From the NCBI RefSeq assembly GCF_024741235.1, contig NZ_JANSKA010000005.1, positions 124,001 to 188,000 on the forward strand: a stretch of DNA of 64,000 nt, written 5' to 3'. Positions 8,823 through 16,118 of this stretch are shown here, piece by piece. Position numbers and translations under genes: made by a program. Numbering within the stretch: the stretch's first letter is position 1; every line of letters begins with the position of its first letter. The notes below the pieces were generated by a model that was not told the origin of the DNA, did no database searches, and saw nothing but the letters and a program-made list of their open reading frames with translations. Source of the DNA: Tractidigestivibacter montrealensis (GTDB lineage Bacteria > Actinomycetota > Coriobacteriia > Coriobacteriales > Atopobiaceae).

Positions 8823-10198
8823 TGGGGGTCGTTTCTTCGATCTTTTGGGGCGTGGTCGTCCTCTCCCTTCTCGTCTTTGTACACGAGGGTGGCCACTACC
8901 TTGCTGCCCGGGCGTGCGGCGTACGCGTGACCGAGTTCTTCCTTGGCATGCCCTGCCGTCTCAAGCTCTCGCACAAGAGCAAGGACCACGGAACCGAGAT
9001 CGGCGTTACCCCAATCCTGCTTGGCGGCTATACGCGTATTTGCGGCATGGAGAACTCCACTGACGAGCTGCTCGGTGCCGCTCTGATGGCCGTGCAGCGT
9101 GCCGGCAGGATTGCCGTGAGCGACCTTGCGTCTCAGCTGGGCTGCGACGTTGACAGGGCCTATGGGCTTCTCGCGACGCTCACCGATTGGGCTGCCGTAA
9201 GGCCCTACTACGACCCGGCTCTTGGCGAGCACAAGGGGCAGTCAGACTGGCCTGCTAGCTTCGAGACGCTCAGGCGCGACGGCAGCCTCCGCACCGAGTA
9301 TGACCGCGGCCACGACTTTAGCCAGGCAGGCACTACCGACTACGGAGAGCCTCGCGACCCCGGCATGAGCGCAGTCGAGTTTCTCGCGCACGAGCGCGGA
9401 CGCACCTACCTTGGATGCGGCTTCTGGCGCCGGTGCGCGATGCTCCTCGCTGGTCCCGCGGTCAACCTGCTTGTGGCGCTTGTCGTTGTCACGGCCTCAT
9501 TCATGGTCATGGGCGTGCAGGTAGTCTCGGATGAGCCCGTCATTGGCAGCGTCACTTCGGGCTCCTTCGCCGAAGCGGCCGGCCTCGAGGCGGGCGACCG
9601 CGTAACGGCGGTGGATGGTGAGTCCGTCTCCACCTACGATGACCTCGTTGCCGCCATCAAGCCGTATCTCGAGTCCGGTACCGACTTCACCCTTGACTAC
9701 GAGCGCGACGGCTCTGCGCACGAGACGACCGTTGACCTGGTGGACGGCCAGACAGCCGAGTATCTGGGCATCACCAACCAGGCCTACACGTACTACCCCT
9801 CGCTTGGCCAGGCGCTTCGCGGCTCGGTGGCCTACGGTGGGCTGGTGGCGGAGTATGCCGTGAAGCTTATCGTTCCCTCGCACACCATGGAGGTCCTCGA
9901 CCAGTCCAGCTCCGTTGTGGGCATCTCGGTCATGGCCTCCGAGGCGGCCTCTGCCGGCGTTCCCACGCTTGCGTTCTTTATTGGTGCCATCTCGATGTCC
10001 CTCGGCTTCATGAACCTGCTCCCCATACCCCCACTGGACGGCGGCAAGATCCTCATCGAGATAATCCAGGCCATTTCCAGGCGCCAGGTCTCCGCGCGGG
10101 CGCAGACCATCGTGAGCTACGTGGGGCTCGCCTTTTTCCTCTTCGTCTTTGTCGTGGCCATGAGAAACGACATCGTCACCTTTGTGATTGGCGGATGA
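8819..10198 (+). CDS. rseP: RseP-type site-2 membrane metalloprotease with an inserted segment
   Basis: Intramembrane zinc protease of the M50B family, 459 aa. The zinc motif HEGGH is at residues 22-26, a PDZ domain covers about 238-300 (core GLEAGDRVTAVDGESV) and the third ligand motif PPLDGG is near the C-terminus. Between the zinc motif and the second membrane segment (AGPAVNLL, about residue 211) there are roughly 115 more residues than in E. coli RseP. Part of that insert (about 84-131) looks like a winged helix: AVSDLASQLGCDVDRAYGLL. ATG 8819 overlaps the dxr stop. The cdsA-dxr-rseP-ispG order is conserved in many bacteria. Confidence 0.9.
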   Translation: MMGVVSSIFWGVVVLSLLVFVHEGGHYLAARACGVRVTEFFLGMPCRLKLSHKSKDHGTEIGVTPILLGGYTRICGMENSTDELLGAALMAVQRAGRIAVSDLASQLGCDVDRAYGLLATLTDWAAVRPYYDPALGEHKGQSDWPASFETLRRDGSLRTEYDRGHDFSQAGTTDYGEPRDPGMSAVEFLAHERGRTYLGCGFWRRCAMLLAGPAVNLLVALVVVTASFMVMGVQVVSDEPVIGSVTSGSFAEAAGLEAGDRVTAVDGESVSTYDDLVAAIKPYLESGTDFTLDYERDGSAHETTVDLVDGQTAEYLGITNQAYTYYPSLGQALRGSVAYGGLVAEYAVKLIVPSHTMEVLDQSSSVVGISVMASEAASAGVPTLAFFIGAISMSLGFMNLLPIPPLDGGKILIEIIQAISRRQVSARAQTIVSYVGLAFFLFVFVVAMRNDIVTFVIGG

Positions 10199-10199
10199 C

Positions 10200-11294
10200 A
10201 TGGATACCAGCACTCAGATATTTCCCCGAGACCTTACGAGGCGCGTCATGGTTGGCAACGTCGCCGTGGGCGGAGGCGCGCCCGTCTCGGTGCAGTCGAT
10301 GTGCACCACCAAGACGGCAGACGCTGCGGCCACCCTTGCGCAGATCAGACGCCTTGCAGACGCTGGATGCGAGATCATCCGCGTGGCAGTTCCCAGCGCG
10401 GAGTCGCTCGATGGCTTCGAGCGCATCTGCGCGGAGTCGCCGCTGCCTGTGATTGCGGACATCCACTTCGACTACCGCCTTGCCCTGAGTGCCGCCGCCC
10501 GCGGTGCGGCAGCCCTGCGCGTGAACCCGGGCAACATCGGCTCCTGGGATTGCGTGGACGCTGTGATAGATGCCTGCGGCGAGGCGGGGATTCCCATTCG
10601 CATTGGCGTCAATGCTGGTTCGCTTGACGAGAAGGTCGCCGCCAGGCAGGACCTCACGCTTCCGGAGAAGCTCGTGGCCTCCGCCGAGGGCTTCGTCGAG
10701 CACTTCCGTGACCGCGGCTTTCTCGACGTGGTGCTCTCGGCCAAGGCGCACAGCGTGCCCACCACACTTGCGACCTACCGCGCGCTCTCGAAGGCTCTGC
10801 CCGAGGTCCCGCTTCATGTGGGCGTCACCGAGGCGGGAACGCTTCGACAGGGGACGGTCAAAAACGCCGCGGGCGTGGGAATTCTCCTCGAGGAGGGCAT
10901 TGGCGATACCATGCGCCTCTCGCTAACCGCAGACCCCGTCGAGGAGGTTGCGGTTGCCTGGGAGCTCCTCTCGGCGCTTGGCATGCGCCGCCGCTCGCCC
11001 GAGCTCGTTAGCTGCCCCACCTGCGGCCGTTGCCAGGTTGACATGATTCCCATTGCCGAGGAGGTGGGCAAGCGCCTCTCTGCCGTAAAGGCGCCCATCA
11101 CCGTTGCTGTCATGGGGTGCGTGGTGAACGGGCCCGGCGAGGCCTCCGACGCAGACCTTGGCGTGGCATGCGGTCACGGGCAGGCCATGCTCTTCGAGGG
11201 TGGCAAGCCCCTGCGCAAGGTTCCTGCTGACAAGATCGTGGACGAACTCATGGCCGAGATCGAGCGGCGCTTCCCAGGCGCCCTTGGTGCCTAA
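10200..11294 (+). CDS. ispG: 4-hydroxy-3-methylbut-2-enyl-diphosphate synthase (flavodoxin)
   Basis: [4Fe-4S] enzyme of the MEP pathway converting MEcPP to HMBPP. A TIM-barrel half carries VQSMCTTKTAD and LRVNPGNIG; the C-terminal half carries the cluster cysteines C272, C275 (CPTCGRC) and C307 (VMGCVVNGPGE). 364 aa. ATG 10200 is preferred over the in-frame TTG 10188, which lies inside rseP and has no better ribosome binding site. Confidence 0.96.
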   Translation: MDTSTQIFPRDLTRRVMVGNVAVGGGAPVSVQSMCTTKTADAAATLAQIRRLADAGCEIIRVAVPSAESLDGFERICAESPLPVIADIHFDYRLALSAAARGAAALRVNPGNIGSWDCVDAVIDACGEAGIPIRIGVNAGSLDEKVAARQDLTLPEKLVASAEGFVEHFRDRGFLDVVLSAKAHSVPTTLATYRALSKALPEVPLHVGVTEAGTLRQGTVKNAAGVGILLEEGIGDTMRLSLTADPVEEVAVAWELLSALGMRRRSPELVSCPTCGRCQVDMIPIAEEVGKRLSAVKAPITVAVMGCVVNGPGEASDADLGVACGHGQAMLFEGGKPLRKVPADKIVDELMAEIERRFPGALGA

Positions 11295-11335
11295 TCGGCC
11301 CTAGAATTGCTTAGCGTCGGTTTCGGCGCATGACG

Positions 11336-11353
11336 CCCGGCCAGTTTGCCGGG
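11336..11353 (+). promoter_or_regulatory. hairpin abutting the proS ribosome binding site
   Basis: CCCGGC and GCCGGG (6 bp, loop of 6 nt) pair just before proS, and the right arm runs into the GGGGGAGAGG Shine-Dalgarno (11351-11360). It could modulate proS translation or be a weak ispG stop signal; there is no T-run after it. Confidence 0.3.
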
Positions 11354-11369
11354 GGAGAGGACTTTCACC

Positions 11370-13085
11370 GTGAGAACGTATGCAAGGATGACCGGGCTCT
11401 ATGCGCCTACGCTCAAGGAGGATCCCGCTGAGGCGGAGCTTGCAAGCCATAGGCTTTTGCTCCGTGCGGGTATGATCCGCAAGTCCGCCTCTGGTCTCTA
11501 CAGCTACCTGCCGCTTGCGTGGCGCTCGCTCATGAAGATCGAGGCTGTCATTCGCGACGAGATGGAGGGCATTGGCGCGCAGGAGATGCTCGTCCCCATC
11601 CTCACCGACGGCGAGCTCTGGCGCCAGTCCGGCCGCTGGTGCGCCTACGGCCCGGAGCTCATGCGCCTCAAGGACCGCCACGAGCGCGAGTTTGCCCTTG
11701 GCCCCACGCACGAGGAGTCCTTCACCGACCTCGTCCGCAACGAGCTTCGCTCCTACAAGCAGCTCCCTGTGACGCTTTATCAGATCCAGGACAAGTTCCG
11801 CGACGAGCTGCGCCCCCGCTTTGGCCTCATGCGCGGCCGCGAGTTCATCATGAAGGACGGCTACTCCTTCGACGCTGACGTCGAGGGCATGCAGAAGTCC
11901 TATAACGACGAGAAGGGCGCCTACGCGCGCATCTGCGAGCGCGTGGGCCTGCGTGCGCTTCCCGTGGTTGCGGACTCCGGCCAGATTGGTGGCGACACCT
12001 CCGTCGAGTTCATGGCACTGGCGGACGCCGGCGAGGCCGAGATTGTCTACTGTGACGGCTGTGGCTTTGCGGCAGATACCGAGGCCGCTACGGCCCCCAT
12101 CAACCTCGTCGAGGGCGAGGAGGGAGACCTCCAGAAGCTCGAGACACCTGGTTGCGGGACTATCGCCGACCTCGCGGCCTTCCTCAAGGTGCCTGAGGCC
12201 GCAACGAGGAAGGCGCTGGCGCTTGTCGACGGCGACGGCAAGCCCTGGGTGTGCTTTGTCCCCGGTGACCACGAGATGAACGATGTGAAGGCCGAGCACG
12301 CCTTTGGCGCCTACCACATGATGAGCGACGAGGAGCTTGCGCAGTACGGTCTCGTCAAGGGCTTCATCGGACCCATCGATCTCCCCGAGGGCGTGGGCTC
12401 CTGCGCCGACGAATCGCTGCGTAACTCCTCCTGGTGGACCATCGGCGCAAACGATGCGGGCTACCACTATGTCCACGCGAAGCAAGGCCGCGACTTCACG
12501 ATTGGCCGTTGGGTGGATGTCATCACCGCGAAGGCTGGCGACCGCTGCCCCAAGTGCGGCGCGCCACTCAAGGCTGCCCGTGGCATCGAGGTTGGCCAGG
12601 TCTTCCAGCTGGGAACCAAGTACTCCGAGACCATGGGCGCAACCTTCGCAGATCCCGACGGCATCGAGAAGCCCTTCCAGATGGGCTGCTACGGCATAGG
12701 CGTCTCTCGCATGCTTGCCGCCGTGGTCGAGCAGCACCACGACGAGCACGGCATCTCGTTCCCCGTGGCGGTAGCACCCTACGAGGTCGAGGTCGTTCCT
12801 CTCGACGTGAACGATGACGTGGTGTGGCCCGTTGCCACGCGTGTGGCCGAGGAGCTTCTCGCGGCAGGCGTCGAGGTTATCGTGGACGATCGCAAGGAGC
12901 GCCCGGGCGTCAAGTTTGCCGACGCGGACCTCATGGGCTTCCCGTACCAGGTGGTGTGCGGCAAGAAGGCCATCAAGAACGGCAACGTGGAACTCAAGGT
13001 CCGTGCGACCGGCGAGCGCACCGAGGTTGCCATCGACGAGGTGGCTTCGCTCCTCTCGGCTCGTGTCATCTCCGACCGTGCGTAA
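11370..13085 (+). CDS. proS: prolyl-tRNA synthetase
   Basis: Class II aminoacyl-tRNA synthetase charging tRNA-Pro, 571 aa, bacterial (long) type. Motif 2 region FRDELRPRFGLMRGREFIMKD is present; the INS editing domain lies between motifs 2 and 3 (about residues 225-400); motif 3 is the region GCYGIGVSRMLAA, followed by the anticodon-binding domain ending ARVISDRA. GTG 11370 is chosen with the GAGAGG site 9 nt upstream; the ORF can be read from TTG 11346, and ATG 11388 is a weaker alternative. It stands 75 nt after ispG, probably co-transcribed. Confidence 0.95.
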   Translation: MRTYARMTGLYAPTLKEDPAEAELASHRLLLRAGMIRKSASGLYSYLPLAWRSLMKIEAVIRDEMEGIGAQEMLVPILTDGELWRQSGRWCAYGPELMRLKDRHEREFALGPTHEESFTDLVRNELRSYKQLPVTLYQIQDKFRDELRPRFGLMRGREFIMKDGYSFDADVEGMQKSYNDEKGAYARICERVGLRALPVVADSGQIGGDTSVEFMALADAGEAEIVYCDGCGFAADTEAATAPINLVEGEEGDLQKLETPGCGTIADLAAFLKVPEAATRKALALVDGDGKPWVCFVPGDHEMNDVKAEHAFGAYHMMSDEELAQYGLVKGFIGPIDLPEGVGSCADESLRNSSWWTIGANDAGYHYVHAKQGRDFTIGRWVDVITAKAGDRCPKCGAPLKAARGIEVGQVFQLGTKYSETMGATFADPDGIEKPFQMGCYGIGVSRMLAAVVEQHHDEHGISFPVAVAPYEVEVVPLDVNDDVVWPVATRVAEELLAAGVEVIVDDRKERPGVKFADADLMGFPYQVVCGKKAIKNGNVELKVRATGERTEVAIDEVASLLSARVISDRA

Positions 13086-13115
13086 TGAGACAAAGGGACA
13101 GTCCCTTTGTCTCAT
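13085..13115. repeat. perfect 14-bp inverted repeat after proS
   Basis: ATGAGACAAAGGGA (13085-13098) and its exact reverse complement (13102-13115) flank a 3-nt CAG. The left arm includes the last base of the proS stop. No T-run follows, so it is not a classic terminator. The GACAAAGGGAC palindrome type resembles REP-like elements mobilised by Y1/RAYT transposases. Confidence 0.75.
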
Positions 13116-13165
13116 CCACGTGGGCCGCGGGACTTCCGCGGCCCTCTCTCTATAGGAGGAATTCA

Positions 13166-14197
13166 TTGGGAAGCATGAGCTACGCGGAGCTGGCAGAGGC
13201 CGCTCGAGGACAGATGGGCAACTGCAAGGCGTGTCCCGTTTGTGACGGGAGGGCCTGCCGCAACTGCATCCCTGGTCCGGGCGCAAAGGGCACAGGGATG
13301 GTGGCTATCCGCAACTACGAGGCCTGGCAGTCTGTGATGCTTCACATGGACACCATCCACGAGCCGTATGTCCCGGACACTTCCGTGACACTCTTTGGGC
13401 GCAAGCTCTCGTTGCCCGTGATGGTTGGCCCGCTGGGTGACGTGAACCGCCACTACGGCCCCAAGTACGACATGGAGACCTACAACGACGTGATGCTCCG
13501 TGCAGCTGCAGGGGCAGGGTCGCTGGGGTGGACGGGCGACGGCCTCGCCGCCTCGCTCCACGAGGGGGCCTGTCGCGCCATTTCGGGCTTGGATGGCTGT
13601 GGCATCTGCACCATAAAGCCTTGGTCCAAGGACGTGGTGCGAGGCAAGCTGAGAATCGCCCTGGCGGCACATCCCGTTGCCGTGGCCATGGATATCGATG
13701 GCGCGGGGCTTCCCTTCCTCAAGGGACAGCAGCCGCCCGCTGGTGCCAAGGACGTCTCGCAGCTGCGCGAGATCGCCAAGGCATGCCATGCGGCAAACAC
13801 GCCTTTTGTCCTCAAGGGGATCATGACCGAGCGAGGTGCCGAGAAGGCCGTTAAGGCCGGCGCCGACGGCATTGTGGTCTCCAACCACGGGGGGCGCGTG
13901 CAGGACGGCGTGGAGGCTACGGCGACGGTGCTCCCCGAGATTGCCCGCGCCGTGGGAGACGACCTTGTCGTACTGGTTGACGGCGGCATCAGGAGCGGCG
14001 TCGACGTCTTCCGGGCCCTTGCGCTTGGCGCGAGCGCGGTTCTCATGTGCCGGCCGTTCGTGGTTGCGATGTACGGTGGGGGAGAGCAGGGCGTGATGAA
14101 CCTTCTCGCCCAGCTGCAGGGCGAGCTTTCGGACACCATGGAAATGTGTGGTGCAGAGACCGTCTTGGACATCACGGACGACCTTGTGAGCTGGTAG
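13166..14197 (+). CDS. FMN-dependent alpha-hydroxy-acid oxidising enzyme with Cys-rich N-terminus
   Basis: 343-aa member of the FMN-dependent alpha-hydroxy-acid dehydrogenase/oxidase family (lactate or glycolate oxidase type, TIM barrel). The active-site string SNHGGR, the Lys of FVLKGIM and the phosphate-binding LVDGGIRSGVDV and LGASAVLMCRPF strings are present. The N-terminus has five cysteines in a C-x2-C-x2-C-x4-C-x2-C pattern (C20, C23, C26, C31, C34), not a feature of classic lactate oxidases and suggestive of a metal or Fe-S site. TTG 13166 is chosen because AGGAGGA ends 5 nt before it; ATG 13175 is 14 nt away. Substrate unknown. Confidence 0.8.
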   Translation: MGSMSYAELAEAARGQMGNCKACPVCDGRACRNCIPGPGAKGTGMVAIRNYEAWQSVMLHMDTIHEPYVPDTSVTLFGRKLSLPVMVGPLGDVNRHYGPKYDMETYNDVMLRAAAGAGSLGWTGDGLAASLHEGACRAISGLDGCGICTIKPWSKDVVRGKLRIALAAHPVAVAMDIDGAGLPFLKGQQPPAGAKDVSQLREIAKACHAANTPFVLKGIMTERGAEKAVKAGADGIVVSNHGGRVQDGVEATATVLPEIARAVGDDLVVLVDGGIRSGVDVFRALALGASAVLMCRPFVVAMYGGGEQGVMNLLAQLQGELSDTMEMCGAETVLDITDDLVSW

Positions 14198-14302
14198 GCA
14201 TCGGGAGGCTCGACGCGCTATGACGCCCCTGCGTCGGTGCTTCTCGGAGTCTCTCTTCTTATTTCAATACCTGTGACCTGCGCAAATGCGGCTTGTGTTT
14301 GG

Positions 14303-14379
14303 ATTATTGCACGTAATTTCTTGATGTTATGCTTCCCAACTGGGGAAACGCTCTATTGACGAGAAATCTCGTGCAATAA
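14303..14379. repeat. imperfect inverted repeat, 21-nt arms
   Basis: The arms 14303-14323 and 14359-14379 share an exact TTATTGCACG/CGTGCAATAA match (10 bp) and an ATTTCT/AGAAAT match, separated by 35 nt that itself contains a small TTCCC/GGGAA hairpin. It could be a small non-autonomous element or a structured RNA. Confidence 0.6.
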
Positions 14380-14423
14380 CGAGAAGATGCGGGTAATGCC
14401 ACCGACTGGCATGGCTGCCAGCC

Positions 14424-14508
14424 GCGGAGTTTAGCTCCTTTCCTTAGAACCGAAAACCGCGACCTGCGGAAACGCGAGGTGAGTTTAAGAATAGGAGCTA
14501 TATTCCGC
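14424..14508 (+). repeat. 85-bp dispersed repeat, copy A
   Basis: The left end GCGGAGTTTAGCTCCT and the right end AGGAGCTATATTCCGC are imperfect inverted repeats (14 of 16 positions match), enclosing a core GACCTGCGGAAACGCG that starts 37 nt from the left end. Copies B (15521-15605) and C (53138-53222) have the same length, ends and core offset and the same orientation. Confidence 0.75.
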
Positions 14509-14594
14509 GAGAGCGGGGACCTCCGTGGCGCCTTTGGTAGAGGGGCGCGTGAGACCTCCGGGAGAGAGGTCCTCCGTGGGGGTTGTTGGTACCG

Positions 14595-14625
14595 AAAAAG
14601 GCCTCGCGGGAATCCCCGCGAGGCC
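14595..14625 (-). terminator. intrinsic terminator of the alpha/beta hydrolase gene
   Basis: A perfect 11-bp stem (14600-14610 with 14615-14625, loop AATC) is followed on the minus strand by TTTTT. It begins 7 nt after the hydrolase stop. Confidence 0.9.
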
Positions 14626-14632
14626 TTGGCCG

Positions 14633-15469
14633 TTACCTTCCGGTTGTGAGGAAGGTTTCCAGCCGCTGGTTGAAGCGGTCTGGATACTGGATAGCCATCA
14701 GGTGGCCGCCCATCACATACGTGGGGGTTTGGGGGCAGAGGCTGTGCCAGTACGGCTCCGCGACGTCTGCCCAGTGCTCGGCAATGAACATGAGCGTGGG
14801 GATCTTCTCGGACGCCTCTTGCGCAATGGCTCGGTAGTCGGAGAGAATCGCGTCGCCAAAGAGCTCGTGAGTGACCCAGAAGGGCGTCTGGTTGGACATA
14901 TCGATGAACCACTCGTACTGCTCGTCCGCGAGCGGCCCCTGCCACATGACCTCGCGCAGGTAGCTGTCCCAGAAGCCCGCTGCGGTCTCCGGATGGTTCA
15001 GCGTGCGCGTCATGATCTCCGAAAGCTCGGCCGGCGTTCCCTCCGTCCAGGCCGTGGGGTCCTCGTTGTGAGGCAGCGGGGACATGTCAACCGTCACGCA
15101 ACCGGAGACGGACTCGACCCCCGCCTGCTCAAGGTAGCTCCACGCCTCTAGGTTTCCGCAGCTCCAGCCTACGAGCGTTGGCTTCTCGATGCCCTCGTGC
15201 TCCACCAGGCGAATGAGGTCACGACCGTGGGTCTGGTAATCATTACCAAACGGGCACTTAGTCGAGAGTCCCTGGCCGCGGGGGTCGACGAGAATAACGC
15301 GGTGGCTCTTGGAGAAGTGCTCCAGCTGGTGCTTGAAGACCTTGCCCGAGAAGGTGAGGCCAGGGATGAAGATGAGGGCAGGTGCGTCCTTCTCGCCTGC
15401 ATCCCAGAAGTGGATTTGGACATCCGGCTCGACTGTCACGTAGCGTGACTCCGTGCGTTCCGCGCTCAT
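14633..15469 (-). CDS. alpha/beta-fold hydrolase
   Basis: 278-aa single-domain hydrolase of unknown substrate. The oxyanion strand FIPGLTFSG and the DPRGQGLS loop are followed by the nucleophile elbow GWSCGN (Ser103, with an unusual Cys next to it) and a late catalytic His256 (GGHLMA). There is no signal peptide, so it is cytoplasmic. The start ATG at 15469 has AAAGGAG about 6 nt upstream; the open frame extends 10 codons further without support. It is a lone minus-strand gene with its own terminator, flanked on both sides by copies of the 85-bp repeat, which hints that gene and repeats may have moved together. Confidence 0.85.
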   Translation of the reverse strand: MSAERTESRYVTVEPDVQIHFWDAGEKDAPALIFIPGLTFSGKVFKHQLEHFSKSHRVILVDPRGQGLSTKCPFGNDYQTHGRDLIRLVEHEGIEKPTLVGWSCGNLEAWSYLEQAGVESVSGCVTVDMSPLPHNEDPTAWTEGTPAELSEIMTRTLNHPETAAGFWDSYLREVMWQGPLADEQYEWFIDMSNQTPFWVTHELFGDAILSDYRAIAQEASEKIPTLMFIAEHWADVAEPYWHSLCPQTPTYVMGGHLMAIQYPDRFNQRLETFLTTGR

Positions 15470-15520
15470 GGTTCTCCTTTCCGTTGCCTTTTGCCCCATC
15501 CTAGCAGCTGAAAAGGGTCT

Positions 15521-15605
15521 GCGGAGTTTGGCTCCTTTTCTTATTACCGGTATTAGATGCCTGCTGAAATGCGGCTAGCAATTAAGAAATAGAGCTATTG
15601 TCTGC
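15521..15605 (+). repeat. 85-bp dispersed repeat, copy B
   Basis: Same 85-bp length and orientation as copy A, with left end GCGGAGTTTGGCTCCTTTTC, core TGCCTGCTGAAATGCGG at offset 37 and right end TAAGAAATAGAGCTATTGTC. Left and right ends are imperfect inverted repeats (16 of 23 positions). It lies in the 304-nt gap between the hydrolase start and tRNA-Ala; the rest of that gap (15606-15707) shows no gene. Confidence 0.7.
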
Positions 15606-15707
15606 GAGAGGGACGGGGAACCCTTCAGAGACGGGCGCCAGCCACGCGGAAACTACCCTGCATGGGGTCGAGCTTTTTCTCCGTCGGCTCGGACAAGCAT
15701 CAGTCCC

Positions 15708-15754
15708 AACTTTTTAAAAAAAGTTGTTGACCAAGAATTCTCGTCTGGTATAGT
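15708..15754 (+). promoter_or_regulatory. strong promoter of tRNA-Ala, with A/T-rich upstream element
   Basis: -35 TTGACC (15727-15732) and -10 TATAGT (15749-15754) are 16 nt apart and the -10 carries a TG extension. A/T tracts (CAACTTTTT and AAAAAAAG) lie directly upstream like an UP element. The tRNA starts 20 nt after the -10. Confidence 0.75.
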
Positions 15755-15773
15755 AATTCCCGCACCAACCCAC

Positions 15774-15849
15774 GGGGAATTAGCTCAGTTGGGAGAGCGC
15801 GTGACTGGCAGTCACGAGGTCAGGGGTTCGAACCCCCTATTCTCCACCA
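15774..15849 (+). tRNA. tRNA-Ala (anticodon GGC)
   Basis: A 76-nt cloverleaf. The acceptor GGGGAAT pairs with ATTCTCC (one G-T), the D-arm begins TAGCTCAGTTGGGAGAGC, the anticodon stem CGTGA/TCACG holds loop CTGGCAG (anticodon GGC, reading GCC) and the T-arm GGGGTTCGAACCCC is standard. CCA is encoded. Confidence 0.95.
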
Positions 15850-15856
15850 TATATTC

Positions 15857-15886
15857 AGGGCGGCGGCATTTGCCGTCGCCCTTTTT
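15857..15886 (+). terminator. terminator after tRNA-Ala
   Basis: A 12-bp stem AGGGCGGCGGCA/TGCCGTCGCCCT with one wobble pair and a two-base loop is followed by TTTTT. It lies 5 nt before the next tRNA, which may therefore depend on read-through. Confidence 0.85.
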
Positions 15887-15891
15887 CATAG

Positions 15892-15967
15892 GGGCTCATG
15901 GCGCAACGGTTAGCGCAGGGGACTCATAATCCCTGGGTTGTAGGTTCGAATCCTACTGGGCCCACCA
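15892..15967 (+). tRNA. tRNA with CAT anticodon (probably tRNA-Ile2, else elongator Met)
   Basis: A 76-nt cloverleaf with acceptor GGGCTCA/TGGGCCC, 4-bp D-stem GCGC/GCGC, anticodon loop CTCATAA (anticodon CAT) and T-arm GTAGGTTCGAATCCTAC; CCA is encoded. A C4-G69 acceptor pair and the GACTCATAATC context favour the lysidine-modified isoleucine tRNA over elongator Met, but this needs a tRNA classifier. It is not an initiator tRNA, as the three G-C pairs of the initiator anticodon stem are not in the initiator arrangement. Confidence 0.9.
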
Positions 15968-15976
15968 TGGCATGCG

Positions 15977-16009
15977 CGCTCCTTCGCTCATTGGGCGGGG
16001 GAGCGTTTC
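15977..16009 (+). terminator. possible terminator after the CAT-anticodon tRNA
   Basis: CGCTCC (15977-15982) pairs with GGAGCG (16000-16005) and TTTCT follows. The loop is long (17 nt) but partly foldable. Confidence 0.45.
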
Positions 16010-16118
16010 TCTATGGTGGGACCATGTTGCGAGAAACCCTTGGTAACGTATTGGGTATACATTGCCTGTTTGGTTGCCACGCCTTAGCGCGGCCAGCATC
16101 GTCGATTAGGGGTTGCCC

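Larger units (their letters stand above)
14198..14594. other. gene-free interval with repeats
   Basis: No credible coding region is visible in these 397 nt. It holds one diverged copy of the 85-bp repeat core (14275-14291), an imperfect 21-bp inverted repeat (14303-14379), one good 85-bp repeat (14424-14508) and a GACCTC/GAGGTC hairpin further on at about 14553-14571. The minus-strand open frame here is a shadow of the hydrolase. Confidence 0.6.

Noticed and set aside
14304-14945. Minus-strand 213-aa frame
   Set aside because: It overlaps the hydrolase in another frame, runs through its terminator and the repeats, and has an Arg-rich shadow composition.
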